Assembly: GCF_036227605.1 (NCBI RefSeq)
Contig: NZ_CP109487.1
Coordinates: 8,543,001 to 8,607,000 of the forward strand
From: Streptomyces sp. NBC_01439
GTDB lineage: Bacteria; Actinomycetota; Actinomycetes; Streptomycetales; Streptomycetaceae
Direction: 5' to 3'
Length of the DNA: 64,000 bases
Positions within the stretch are counted from its first letter, which is position 1; each line of letters opens with the position of its first letter. Below, in pieces: positions 48,705 through 57,223 of the stretch. The notes below the pieces were generated by a model that saw only the letters and a list, made by a program, of their open reading frames with translations, was not told the DNA's origin and did not search any database. A program made the position numbers and the translations under genes.

Positions 48705-49718
48705 ATGAAGCGAATTCTTGTCATCGGCGGCAGTAGGTACTTCGGAAAGACCCTGGTCACCCGGGCGCGCGAAGCGGGAGACGAGGTCACCGTCCTCAAC
48801 CGGGGCTCCGGCGCACCACCGCACGGCGTGGACCGCCTGGTCGCCGACCGCGACGACGAGGAAGCACTGCGGGCGGCTCTGGGCCCGCGCGAGTTCGACG
48901 TGGTCGTGGACCAGGTCTGCTACACACCGCTCCAGGCCGCCGTCGCCCGAAGGGTGTTCGCCGGGCGGACCGGGCGCTACATCATGACCTCGACGATGGA
49001 GGTCTACGACCCGGCCACGCTCCCCGCCGGCCTTCCCGCCGGCCTTCCCGCCGGCCTTCCCGCCGGCCTTCCCGACCCCGACCCCGCGCCCGGCACCACC
49101 TCCGTCCCCGTCCGGGCCTCCGGCCCCGGCCCCGTCCAGGTCACCGAGGCGACGCTCGACCCCGCGCGGTTGCCGCTCGCAGGGGCTGCGGGCCGCGCCA
49201 CCGGGCCCTGGCCCGCGTACGTCTACGCCGAGGGGAAGCGGCAGGCCGAGGCCGTCTTCCTACGGGGCCCGACCTTCCCGTACGTCAGCGTGCGCGCCGC
49301 GCACGTCCTCGGCGGGGGCCCGGCGGAGTTCACCGGCCGGCTCGCGCACTACGTGGAGCGGATCGCGGCCGGAACCCCCGTCGACGTCCACGAAGCCCCG
49401 TACGCCACCTCGTTCATCCATCACCACGAGATGGCCGAATTCCTGCACTGGACGACCGCGCAGACCTTTACCGGGCCCGTCAACGCGGCCTCGCACGGCG
49501 CGCCCGACGTGCTCGCCCTCTGCGAGGCGGTCGCGGCGCAGGTGGGGCGACGGCCCCGGTACCGGGTGGTCGGGGCGGGAGTCGCAGCCTCGCCCTTCTC
49601 CTTCGACCGCGCCTACGCCATGGACAACGGCCGGGCCTCGGCCCTGGGCTTCGGCTTCGGTCGCGTCGTCGACTGGCTGCCGGGGGCGATCGCCGAGACC
49701 CCGCGCGCCGCCGGCTGA
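48705..49718 (+). CDS. NAD-dependent epimerase/reductase-like protein
   Basis: 337 residues. Rossmann motif GGSRYFGKTL (~8-17), then RYIMTSTMEVYDP and YAEGKRQAEAVF with a Tyr-x3-Lys-like site (YVYAEGKRQ), so an extended SDR. A (LPAG)4 repeat, from a 12-bp DNA repeat, interrupts the loop near residues 109-124. No Shine-Dalgarno near the ATG. Probably regulated by the divergent LysR protein. Possible roles include nucleotide-sugar or isoflavone-type reduction. Confidence 0.85.
   Translation: MKRILVIGGSRYFGKTLVTRAREAGDEVTVLNRGSGAPPHGVDRLVADRDDEEALRAALGPREFDVVVDQVCYTPLQAAVARRVFAGRTGRYIMTSTMEVYDPATLPAGLPAGLPAGLPAGLPDPDPAPGTTSVPVRASGPGPVQVTEATLDPARLPLAGAAGRATGPWPAYVYAEGKRQAEAVFLRGPTFPYVSVRAAHVLGGGPAEFTGRLAHYVERIAAGTPVDVHEAPYATSFIHHHEMAEFLHWTTAQTFTGPVNAASHGAPDVLALCEAVAAQVGRRPRYRVVGAGVAASPFSFDRAYAMDNGRASALGFGFGRVVDWLPGAIAETPRAAG
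49031..49066. repeat. 12-bp in-frame tandem repeat in the epimerase-like gene
   Basis: CCTTCCCGCCGG occurs three times perfectly with partial copies at both sides, coding for PAGLPAGLPAGL. In-frame copy changes would lengthen a surface loop. Confidence 0.9.
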
Positions 49719-49723
49719 CGCGG

Positions 49724-50482
49724 TCACTGGTCTCCGACCCGCCGCTCCAAGGGAGTTGCTACCGATGAGTTGCTCACACTGAAGGTCACGCTGCCGGCCC
49801 GGTACCGGTCGTCGGACCACTCGATCGGGCGGCCGGTCGCCGTCGCCGAGACGTGCCGCTGGCGCAGGAGCGGGCTGCCGCGCCGGATCTCCAGCAGCCG
49901 GGCGTCCTCGCTTCCGGCCGGAAGCGCGTCGATGAGGTGCTCGCCGTAGTGGGCGGTGACCCCCGACCCCTCGGCCAGGCTGTCCATGACGGAACGGCAG
50001 TCCACCGGCAGCGCCTCGACGGCCGCCGCGACCCAGTCGGCGTAGGCGGTCCGCTCCACCATCGTGGGCTCCCCGTCGAGCAGCCGCAGCCGCAGTACGG
50101 CCAGGACCTCCGTGCCGGGGGCCAGCGCGAGCCGGTCCGCCTCCTCGGCCGTGGCGGGCCTGCGGGTGCGCGACAGGAAGCGGCTGGCGGCCCGGTGCCC
50201 GAGTCCCTCGGCCCACTGGGCGAAGCTGTTCAGCTCGCCGAAGCTGTGCCGGCGCTCCCGGCGCAGGACGATGCGCCGCGCGCCCTGGCGGGAGCCGATC
50301 AGCCCCTCCGCCGCGAGGGTGGCGACCGCCTGGCGGACCGTCCCGCGCGACGCGGACCAGTGCGCCGCCAGGTCGCTCTCCGAGGGCAGGTGCGCCCCCA
50401 CGGGGAGCTCGCCCGAGAGGATCTCCCGCCGCAGCGCCTCGGCGATCTCCAGGTACCTGGCCGTGCCCGCGCTCGTGCTCAT
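49724..50482 (-). CDS. GntR/UTRA transcriptional regulator, PhnF-like
   Basis: 252 residues. GntR winged helix (EIAEALRREILSGELPVGAHLPSESDLAAHWSASRGTVRQAVATL, in parts, ~8-60) and a UTRA ligand domain (~90-245: FLSRTRRPATAEEADRLALAPG, ERTAYADW, LLRQRHVSATATGRPIEWSDDRYRAG in parts). Divergent from the phosphonate-type importer and likely its repressor. The start at 50482 gives the standard family length; GAAGG lies 5 bases upstream. Confidence 0.9.
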   Translation of the reverse strand: MSTSAGTARYLEIAEALRREILSGELPVGAHLPSESDLAAHWSASRGTVRQAVATLAAEGLIGSRQGARRIVLRRERRHSFGELNSFAQWAEGLGHRAASRFLSRTRRPATAEEADRLALAPGTEVLAVLRLRLLDGEPTMVERTAYADWVAAAVEALPVDCRSVMDSLAEGSGVTAHYGEHLIDALPAGSEDARLLEIRRGSPLLRQRHVSATATGRPIEWSDDRYRAGSVTFSVSNSSVATPLERRVGDQ

Positions 50483-50671
50483 GCCCTTCGCCCCCTGCTG
50501 GCCGTGTTCCGGCGGTGCCGTGTCGGAATAGCCGTGCACCGGTCTCCCATGATCATTCCAACAGGTTCTGTCACGGCTCCTTTCGGTCATTCTTCTCTCT
50601 TCCTCGAGACGTGCTCCGGGCGACAGGCGCCGTTCACCGTCCGTACAGCGGGCCCGGGCGAACTAGAGCCA

Positions 50672-50687
50672 ACTTGTTCAGACAAGT
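50672..50687. promoter_or_regulatory. GntR operator
   Basis: ACTTGT-TCAG-ACAAGT, 6-bp perfect arms, 28 bases before the importer GTG start. The TTGTnnAGACAA form fits GntR/HutC-type sites. Confidence 0.65.
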
Positions 50688-50715
50688 GAACCCACCTTCG
50701 TCTCCGGGAGAGACC

Positions 50716-51879
50716 GTGCTCAGTTCCTCCGCCCGTCGCGGTGCGGCCGTTCTGCTCAGCGCCGCCGTACTCACCACGCTCAGCGCTTGTGGTGCCGCAC
50801 CCGACCAGAAGTCCGGCGGCGCCGACGGCGCCAAGAACGGCGTGCAGCCGGGCGCCGCGACCTCGGTCGCCGACTTCGGCTCCTTGGAGGCCCTCGCCGC
50901 CGCCGCGCAGAAGGAGGGCGAGCTCAACGTGATCGCGCTGCCGCCGGACTGGGCGAACTACGGCGAGATCATCAAGGCCTTCGAGGCCAAGTACAAGATC
51001 AAGGTGAACAGCGAGAACCCGGACGCCTCCAGCTCCGACGAGATCGCCGCCGTCAAGTCCCGCAAGGGCCAAAAGCGCGCCCCCGACGTCCTGGACCTCG
51101 GCATCGCCTTCGCCCGCAGCGGCGCGGCCGAGAACCTCTTCGCCCCGTACAAGGTCACCGGCTGGGACAAGATCCCCGCCGCCCAGAAGGACGCCGAGGG
51201 CCGCTGGACCAACGACTACGGCGGCTACGTCTCCATCGGCTGCGACGCCGCCCGCATCCCCACCTGCCCGCAGACCTTCGCCGACCTCCTCAAGCCCGAA
51301 TACAAGGGCAAGGTCGCCCTCAACGGCAACCCCACCAAGTCCGGTTCGGCCTTCGGCGGCGTGTACGCGGCCGCCCTCGCCAACAAGGGCTCCTTCACCG
51401 ACATCCAGCCCGGCATCGACTTCTTCGGGCAGCTGAAGAAGAACGGGAACTTCATCCCGGTCGAGTCCACCCCGGCCACCGTCGAGAAGGGCGAGACGCC
51501 CATCTCCATCGACTGGGACTACCTGAACGCCGGCTACGCCGACCAGTTCAAGGGCAAGGGCGTCGACTGGAAGGTCGCCGTCCCCACCGACGGCGTCTAC
51601 GCCCAGTACTACTCGCAGGCCATCAACAAGGAGGCCCCGAACCCGGCGGCCGCCCGCCTGTGGCTGGAGTTCCTCTACAGCGCCGAGGGCCAGAACCTCT
51701 GGCTCAAGGGGTACGCCCGCCCGGTCCTGCTCCCCGGCATGACCCAGGACGGCACCGCCGACCAGGCCGCCGTCGCCAAGCTCCCGCAGGTCCAGGGCAC
51801 CCCGACGTTCCCCGCCTCCGAGGAGCTCGACAAGGCCAAGGCCACCCTCGCCGAGAAGTGGGACAAGGCCCTCTCCTGA
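50716..51879 (+). CDS. ABC importer substrate-binding lipoprotein, aminoethylphosphonate type
   Basis: 387 residues. Lipoprotein signal with lipobox TTLSAC (Cys about 25). Mature part is a type-2 periplasmic-binding-like fold: ELNVIALPPDWANYGEIIKAFEAKY, TYPE SSSDEIAAVKSRKGQKRAPDVLDLG, and a TWKVAVP-like final lobe (VDWKVAVPTDGVYAQYYSQAI). It groups with iron/thiamine/2-aminoethylphosphonate binders. GTG start at 50716 after GGGAGAGA. The stop overlaps the permease start (TGATG). First gene of a five-gene operon under GntR control. Confidence 0.85.
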   Translation: MLSSSARRGAAVLLSAAVLTTLSACGAAPDQKSGGADGAKNGVQPGAATSVADFGSLEALAAAAQKEGELNVIALPPDWANYGEIIKAFEAKYKIKVNSENPDASSSDEIAAVKSRKGQKRAPDVLDLGIAFARSGAAENLFAPYKVTGWDKIPAAQKDAEGRWTNDYGGYVSIGCDAARIPTCPQTFADLLKPEYKGKVALNGNPTKSGSAFGGVYAAALANKGSFTDIQPGIDFFGQLKKNGNFIPVESTPATVEKGETPISIDWDYLNAGYADQFKGKGVDWKVAVPTDGVYAQYYSQAINKEAPNPAAARLWLEFLYSAEGQNLWLKGYARPVLLPGMTQDGTADQAAVAKLPQVQGTPTFPASEELDKAKATLAEKWDKALS

Positions 51880-52769
51880 TGTCCTCCACCACCGACCCCC
51901 GCGTCGCCGGCGGCACCCGTCGCCGGCGGCGCGGCCCGCGCACCTGGCTCGCGACCCTCCCGCTGCTCACCTTCACCGGGCTCTGCTTCGGCATCCCGCT
52001 CGGCGCCATGGCCTACGGCGCGGTCACCCGCACCGACCCGGCCGGCGGCGCCACCCGGGTGACAGGTGAGCACCTCGCGCGCTCCCTCCAGGGCCCCTAC
52101 CTCGACTCCCTCATCGGCAGCGTCCAGCTCTCCGCCCTCACCGCACTCGTCGGCGGCGTCCTGGGCGTGGTGATCGCCCAGGCCGTGGTCACCTCCCGCT
52201 CCGCGGGCCTGCGCGGCGCCGCGCTGACCGCCTCCGGGGTGCTCGCCAACTTCGGCGGCGTACCGCTGGCGTTCGCCTTCATCGCCACCGTCGGGATCTC
52301 CGGCGTCGTCACCCAGCTCGCCGACCTCACCGAACTCGGCTGGAACCTGTACTCCTTCACCGGCCTCACCGTGGTCTACCTGTACTTCCTGATTCCCTTG
52401 ATGGTGCTGGTGATCGCCCCCGCGCTGGACGGGCTGCGCCCGCAATGGCGCGAGGCCGCGCAGAGCAGCGGAGCCACCGCACTGCAGTTCTGGCGCCACG
52501 TCGGCCTGCCCGTGCTCGCGCCCTCCCTGCTCGGCGGGTTCGTGCTGCTCTTCGGCACCGCCTTCGCCGCCCACGCCACGGCCGCGGCCCTCGTCGGAGG
52601 CTCCGTACCGCTGGTCACGCTCAAGATCGCGGACGCGCTGTCGGGGAACGTGCTCACCGGCCAGGAGAACGTGGCGCTGGCCCTCGGCCTCGACATGATC
52701 CTGATCGCCGGCCTGGTCATGGCCGTCTACCTGCCCCTCCAGCGACGGAGCGCCCGATGGCTGCGATGA
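51879..52769 (+). CDS. ABC importer permease 1
   Basis: 296 residues, six transmembrane helices, binding-protein-dependent transport signature EAAQSSGATALQFWRHVGLPVLAPSL (EAA loop, near 190). Belongs to the PhnU/CysU-like family. Starts within the previous stop (TGATG). Partner of the permease at 52757; together they form the channel for the imported organophosphonate or related compound. Confidence 0.9.
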   Translation: MSSTTDPRVAGGTRRRRRGPRTWLATLPLLTFTGLCFGIPLGAMAYGAVTRTDPAGGATRVTGEHLARSLQGPYLDSLIGSVQLSALTALVGGVLGVVIAQAVVTSRSAGLRGAALTASGVLANFGGVPLAFAFIATVGISGVVTQLADLTELGWNLYSFTGLTVVYLYFLIPLMVLVIAPALDGLRPQWREAAQSSGATALQFWRHVGLPVLAPSLLGGFVLLFGTAFAAHATAAALVGGSVPLVTLKIADALSGNVLTGQENVALALGLDMILIAGLVMAVYLPLQRRSARWLR

Positions 52770-53707
52770 CCCCGACCACCCCGACCGCCCGGTACTCCGA
52801 CGGCGCCCGGGACACGGAAGCATCGGAGACCGGTGGCCCGGAGCGGACCCCGGCCCGCCGGTCCCGTCGGCCCCGCCCCAGGATCTGGCGCGGAGCCGTC
52901 CTCGCCCTCGCCGGCGCCTACTTCCTCGTCCCGCTCGTCGCCTCGTTCGTCTTCACCGTGCACGTGCCCGGCCACGGCATCACCTTCGAGGCGTACACCG
53001 AACTGCTCTCCGCGGACGGCTTCACCGAGAGCCTGCTGCTCTCCCTCGGCCTCGCCGCCGCGACCATCGCAGTGTCGTTGCTGCTCGCCGTACCCGCGCT
53101 GGTGGCCGTACGCCTCGGCTCCCCGCGGCTGCGCCCGGTCGTCGAGGTGATGTGCATGCTGCCGCTGGTGGTGCCGCCGATCGCGCTGGTCACCGGCATC
53201 AGCACCGTGCTGCGCTGGGGCCCCGAACACCTGTCGCGGACCCCGCTCTACCAGACCTTCATCGCCGTCCAGAACGAGGAGTTCCCCGTCGTCCTGGTCC
53301 TCGCCTACACGGTCCTGGCGCTGCCCTTCGTCTACCGCTCGCTCGACGCCGGCCTGCGGGCCGTCGACGTACCGACCCTGGTCGAGGCCGCCCGCAGCTG
53401 CGGCGCGAGCTGGCCGTACGTCGTCCTGCGCGTGCTGCTGCCGAACCTGCGGGCCTCCCTCGCCGGCGCCGCCTTCCTCACCCTGGCCCTGGTGCTCGGC
53501 GAGTTCACCATCGCCTCCCTCCTCGGGTTCCAGCCCTTCGCGGTGTGGATCGTCTCGATCTCCGGAGCGCAGGCCCGGATGTCGGTGGCCGTCTCCATCC
53601 TCAGCCTCCTGATCACCTGGCTGCTGCTGATCGTCCTCTCCCGGGCCGGGACCACCCCCTCCACGGCCGCGGCCGCACCCGCCACCACCTCCCGCAAGGA
53701 GTCCTGA
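52757..53707 (+). CDS. ABC importer permease 2
   Basis: 316 residues. Variable Arg/Pro-rich N-terminal tail (~1-40), then six helices; EAA loop VEAARSCGASWPYVVLRVLLPNL. The ATG at 52757 overlaps the end of permease 1 by 13 bases and follows ACGGAG; a second ATG at 52766 would overlap by four bases. Partner of permease 1. Confidence 0.9.
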   Translation: MAAMTPTTPTARYSDGARDTEASETGGPERTPARRSRRPRPRIWRGAVLALAGAYFLVPLVASFVFTVHVPGHGITFEAYTELLSADGFTESLLLSLGLAAATIAVSLLLAVPALVAVRLGSPRLRPVVEVMCMLPLVVPPIALVTGISTVLRWGPEHLSRTPLYQTFIAVQNEEFPVVLVLAYTVLALPFVYRSLDAGLRAVDVPTLVEAARSCGASWPYVVLRVLLPNLRASLAGAAFLTLALVLGEFTIASLLGFQPFAVWIVSISGAQARMSVAVSILSLLITWLLLIVLSRAGTTPSTAAAAPATTSRKES

Positions 53708-53711
53708 GTCC

Positions 53712-54815
53712 ATGTCCACCACGCCCACCACCCTTCCCGCGGCCAGGAAGCCGGCGGAAACCGACCGGCCCGCGGGCGCGCGCGTCGAGTTCCGCGGCCT
53801 GCGCCGGGCGTTCGGGTCCGCCGTCGCCCTGGACGGGCTCGACCTCACCGTCGAACCCGGTGAACTCCTCGCCCTGCTCGGTCCGTCCGGCTGCGGGAAG
53901 ACCACCGCGCTGCGCGTCGTCGCCGGTTTCGAACAGCCGGACTCCGGAGAGGTCCTCGTCGACGGACAGGACATCACCCGGGTCCCGGCCAACCGCCGCG
54001 ACGCCGGCATGGTCTTCCAGTCGTACAGCCTCTTCCCGAACCTGAGCGCCCGCGACAACGTCGCCTTCGGCCTGCGGGTACGGGGGGTCGGCGCGGCCGA
54101 GCGCCGCGAACGCGCCGCCGAACTCCTCGACCTGGTGGGCCTGCCCGACCACGGCGACCGCTACCCGCACCAGATGTCCGGCGGGCAGCAGCAGCGCGTC
54201 GCCCTCGCCCGCGCCCTCGCCCTGCGCCCGCGCGTACTCCTGCTCGACGAGCCGCTCTCCGCGCTCGACGCCAAGGTACGGGCGAACCTGCGCGAGGAGA
54301 TCCGGCGCCTGCAGCTCTCCCTCGGCATCACCACCGTCTTCGTCACCCACGACCAGGAGGAAGCCCTGTCGATGGCCGACCGGGTCGCCGTCCTGAACGC
54401 CGGGAAGCTGGAGCAGTGCGCCGCCCCGGCCGAGCTGTACGACCGCCCGGCCACCCCCTTCGTCGCCGAGTTCGTCGGCACGATGAACCGGCTGCCCGGA
54501 CGGCTCGGCGACACCGGCCTGGTGGAGGTGGCGGGAGTGCGCCTGCCCGTCGACGGCCCGGTCCCCGCGACGCCGCAGGTGCAGGTCCTCGTACGGCCCG
54601 AGAACGTCACCGTCACCGCCGACGCGGAGGGCACGGCCACCGTGGTCTCCGCCTCCTTCTTCGGCTCCGTCACCCGGCTCCAGCTGGAACTGCCGGGCGG
54701 GGTGAGCGTCAAGGCGGACCTCCCCTCGCGGGACGCGGGAGCCCTGGTGCCGGGAAGGCGCGCCGCCGTGGGACTGGCCGAGCGGCCGGTGCTCGTCGTG
54801 GCGGGCTCCTCGTGA
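53712..54815 (+). CDS. ABC importer ATPase with TOBE domain
   Basis: 367 residues. Walker A GPSGCGKTT (~57-65), Q-loop FQSYSLFPNLSARDNVAFGLR, signature MSGGQQQRVALARALAL, Walker B VLLLDEPLSALD, switch His VTHDQEEALSMAD; C-terminal TOBE (LRPENVTVTADAE, ~285-365). Family PotA/FbpC-type. AAGGAG lies before the ATG. The stop overlaps the HAD gene GTG (GTGA). Confidence 0.95.
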   Translation: MSTTPTTLPAARKPAETDRPAGARVEFRGLRRAFGSAVALDGLDLTVEPGELLALLGPSGCGKTTALRVVAGFEQPDSGEVLVDGQDITRVPANRRDAGMVFQSYSLFPNLSARDNVAFGLRVRGVGAAERRERAAELLDLVGLPDHGDRYPHQMSGGQQQRVALARALALRPRVLLLDEPLSALDAKVRANLREEIRRLQLSLGITTVFVTHDQEEALSMADRVAVLNAGKLEQCAAPAELYDRPATPFVAEFVGTMNRLPGRLGDTGLVEVAGVRLPVDGPVPATPQVQVLVRPENVTVTADAEGTATVVSASFFGSVTRLQLELPGGVSVKADLPSRDAGALVPGRRAAVGLAERPVLVVAGSS

Positions 54816-55471
54816 GCACCCTCGCCGCGGTCCTGTTCGACATGGACGGCACCCTCGTGGACACCGAGGTGCTGTGGTGGCGCACCACCGAGGAGATAGC
54901 CGACGGCCTCGGCCACCGGCTCACCGACACGGACGCACCGGACGTCGTCGGCCGGGCGGTGGAGGACACCGCCGCCCACCTCGTACGGGTCTCGGGAGGC
55001 GGAGACCCGGCCGAGGTCGCGGCGGCGCTCACCGAGAGATTCTTCCGCGGGGTGCAGGCCGGGGCGCCGATGCGGCCCGGCGCGCAGCGGCTGCTGACCG
55101 CGCTGGAGGCGGAGGGCGTGCCCTTCGCCCTGGTCAGCGCGTCACCGAGGGTGGTCGTCGACTCGGTGGTCGGGGGCTCCCTGGCCCATGTCCCCTTCGC
55201 CTTCACCCTGTCGGCCGACGACACCGCCCGCACGAAGCCGCACCCGGACCCCTACCGGGCGGCCGCCGGGCGCCTCGGCCTCGCACCGCGGGCCTGTGTC
55301 GCCGTGGAGGACTCGCCGGACGGCGCCGCCTCCGCCGAGGCGGCCGGCTGCGCGGTCCTCGTGGTCCCGTCCCTACTGGCGGTTCCGGCGTCACCGCCGC
55401 GGACCTTCGCCGAGTCCCTGGAGGAGGTCACCGTGGCGCGGCTACGGCGCTGCGTGACGGCGGCCGGCTGA
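54812..55471 (+). CDS. HAD-superfamily phosphatase
   Basis: 219 residues. HAD motif I FDMDGTLVDTE (~9-19; Asp nucleophile about 10), motif II SASPRV, motif III K in TKPHPDPYRAAA, motif IV VAVEDSPDGAASAEAAG. Class IA cap, like beta-phosphoglucomutase/phosphoglycolate phosphatase. It is not clearly phosphonoacetaldehyde hydrolase, since the Lys Schiff-base motif is not evident. Translationally coupled to the importer ATPase, so it probably removes phosphate from the imported substrate. Confidence 0.85.
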   Translation: MSTLAAVLFDMDGTLVDTEVLWWRTTEEIADGLGHRLTDTDAPDVVGRAVEDTAAHLVRVSGGGDPAEVAAALTERFFRGVQAGAPMRPGAQRLLTALEAEGVPFALVSASPRVVVDSVVGGSLAHVPFAFTLSADDTARTKPHPDPYRAAAGRLGLAPRACVAVEDSPDGAASAEAAGCAVLVVPSLLAVPASPPRTFAESLEEVTVARLRRCVTAAG

Positions 55472-55480
55472 CCCCCGGAC

Positions 55481-55990
55481 TCAGGTCGGCAGGCCGAGGA
55501 TGTCCAGGATGCCTTCCGCGTAGGCGGCGCTCCCGGAGCCGGGGTCGGCGGCGATCTCACGGCGGAAGCCGTCGATACCCGTACGGATGAAGGCGGCGCA
55601 CTGCCCGTGCAGTCCGGCCTCGTGGGTGCCGCCGTCGTCCACCGTGCACAGCAGGGCCAGCAGGGTCCACAGCAGGGCCTCGCGGCTCGCCCGCCGGGGC
55701 GGGTGCGCGGCCCAGGCGGCCATCAGGACACCGCACACCGCCGGGGCGGGCGGTTTCAGGTGCTCGGCGAAGAAGACGTGCCCCTCCAGCGCGTGGAACG
55801 CGGAAGGATGTCCCTCGGCGGCGTCCCGCACCGCGTCCACCAGATGGCCCGCCGAGCGGCCGCAGCCGCACTCGATGGACTCCCAGTCGTGCCGCGCGAT
55901 CTCCGCCGCCACGGCATCCGGAACCAGCGGGCTGCGCAGCACCGCGGACCGGCGCAGCAGAGCCTGCTGCCGCTTCTCGCTCCCCGTCAT
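55481..55990 (-). CDS. Hypothetical protein with CGCG motif
   Basis: 169 residues, helical. DWESIECGCGRSAGHLVDAV near residue 38 and VDDGGTHEAGLHGQCAAFI late in the chain are notable; Cys/His spacing could bind metal. No membrane segment or signal. ATG at 55990, divergent from DUF2330 with a shared 86-base space. Function unknown. Confidence 0.7.
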   Translation of the reverse strand: MTGSEKRQQALLRRSAVLRSPLVPDAVAAEIARHDWESIECGCGRSAGHLVDAVRDAAEGHPSAFHALEGHVFFAEHLKPPAPAVCGVLMAAWAAHPPRRASREALLWTLLALLCTVDDGGTHEAGLHGQCAAFIRTGIDGFRREIAADPGSGSAAYAEGILDILGLPT

Positions 55991-56076
55991 GGGGCACAGT
56001 ATGAGGCCAGGTCGCAGTGGTCGGCGAGGGGGGTCGGAACCGGATCGCGGGGGCCTTCGTCACAGACGCCGTGAGG

Positions 56077-57156
56077 ATGAAACGAAGAATTGTGGCACTG
56101 CTGTGCGCCCTGCTCGTGACCCAGCTGGGCGCACTGGTCAACCCCGCCTACGCGTGCGGGTGCGGGGCCATGATTCCCGACGGCCAGTCCCGGATCGGCG
56201 TCGACCGCGAGACCTCCGTGGTGCGCTGGGACGGGCGCACGGAGCAGATCGTCATGCGGTTCACCGTCGGCGGGGACGCCCACCGGGCCGCCTGGATCAT
56301 GCCGGTACCGAGCCGGGCCGCGGTGGAGCTGGGCGACGGCAAGATGTTCGACGAACTGGGCCGACTCACCCTGCCCGAGCACAAGAACCGCGGCTACTTC
56401 TGGCCGCGCGAACACGACTGGCCCTTCTCCTCGGGCGGCGTGCGGGACGGGGCCGGCGCCCCAGCGGCCGGCGCCGCAGCGCCACCGGTCGGCGTCGTCG
56501 GACGCGAGCAGCTCGGTGACTTCGACGTCGCACGGCTCACCGCCACCGACCCGGACGCCCTGAAGAACTGGCTGGAGGCCAACGGCTTCAAGCTCCCCGA
56601 CCGCCTCGCCACCGAGGTCAAGCCGTACGTGGACCAGCACTGGGAGTACGTGGCGGTACGGCTCGCCCCGCGCGTGGGGGACGAGCCGCTGCGCGGCGAC
56701 CTGGACCCGCTGCGGATCCGCTTCGACAGCGACCGGCTGGTCTATCCGATGCGGCTCTCCCGGATGGCCAGGACACCGCAGTCCCTCGGCCTGTACGTCC
56801 TCGCCGACCACCGCATGGAGCCGGCCTCTCCGATCGGCGGCTCCGCACCCGAGGTGACCTTCGCCGGGACCATCCGCCCCGGGACCGGCCCGCTCGCCGA
56901 ACTGGCGGGCGCCGAGTCCGTCTTCCTCACCGCCATCGACCAGCGGTTCCCGGAGCCTGGGCGGATCGACGCCGACCACGAACTGCGCGCCACCGCCGAG
57001 GACACCCCGTACCGCAGGGCGATCTACCACGACGAGCTCCTCACGGTGGGCGGCGTCCCGGTCTGGCTCCTGACGCTGGCGGCCGCCGTGGCGGTCCTGA
57101 CGGCCACGTCCGTCGCGGTGCTCCGCGTCCGCCGCCGCCACCCCGGCCGGGGTTGA
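56077..57156 (+). CDS. DUF2330 secreted membrane-anchored protein
   Basis: 359 residues. Signal peptide (RRIVALLCALLVTQLGALVNPAYA), then CGCGAMIPD typical of DUF2330, WIMPVPS, and a C-terminal helix (VPVWLLTLAAAVAVLTATSVAVL) with a basic tail that anchors it to the membrane outside face. Cys residues near the mature N-terminus may bind metal or form disulphides. GTG at 56071 is an alternative start. Function unknown. Divergent from the 55481 gene. Confidence 0.9.
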   Translation: MKRRIVALLCALLVTQLGALVNPAYACGCGAMIPDGQSRIGVDRETSVVRWDGRTEQIVMRFTVGGDAHRAAWIMPVPSRAAVELGDGKMFDELGRLTLPEHKNRGYFWPREHDWPFSSGGVRDGAGAPAAGAAAPPVGVVGREQLGDFDVARLTATDPDALKNWLEANGFKLPDRLATEVKPYVDQHWEYVAVRLAPRVGDEPLRGDLDPLRIRFDSDRLVYPMRLSRMARTPQSLGLYVLADHRMEPASPIGGSAPEVTFAGTIRPGTGPLAELAGAESVFLTAIDQRFPEPGRIDADHELRATAEDTPYRRAIYHDELLTVGGVPVWLLTLAAAVAVLTATSVAVLRVRRRHPGRG

Positions 57157-57223
57157 CGCGCGAGCCGTGGGACACCAGCCTTGCACCGGAGTTACCGAAA
57201 GGTAAGGGGAAAGGGTGGTGTCC

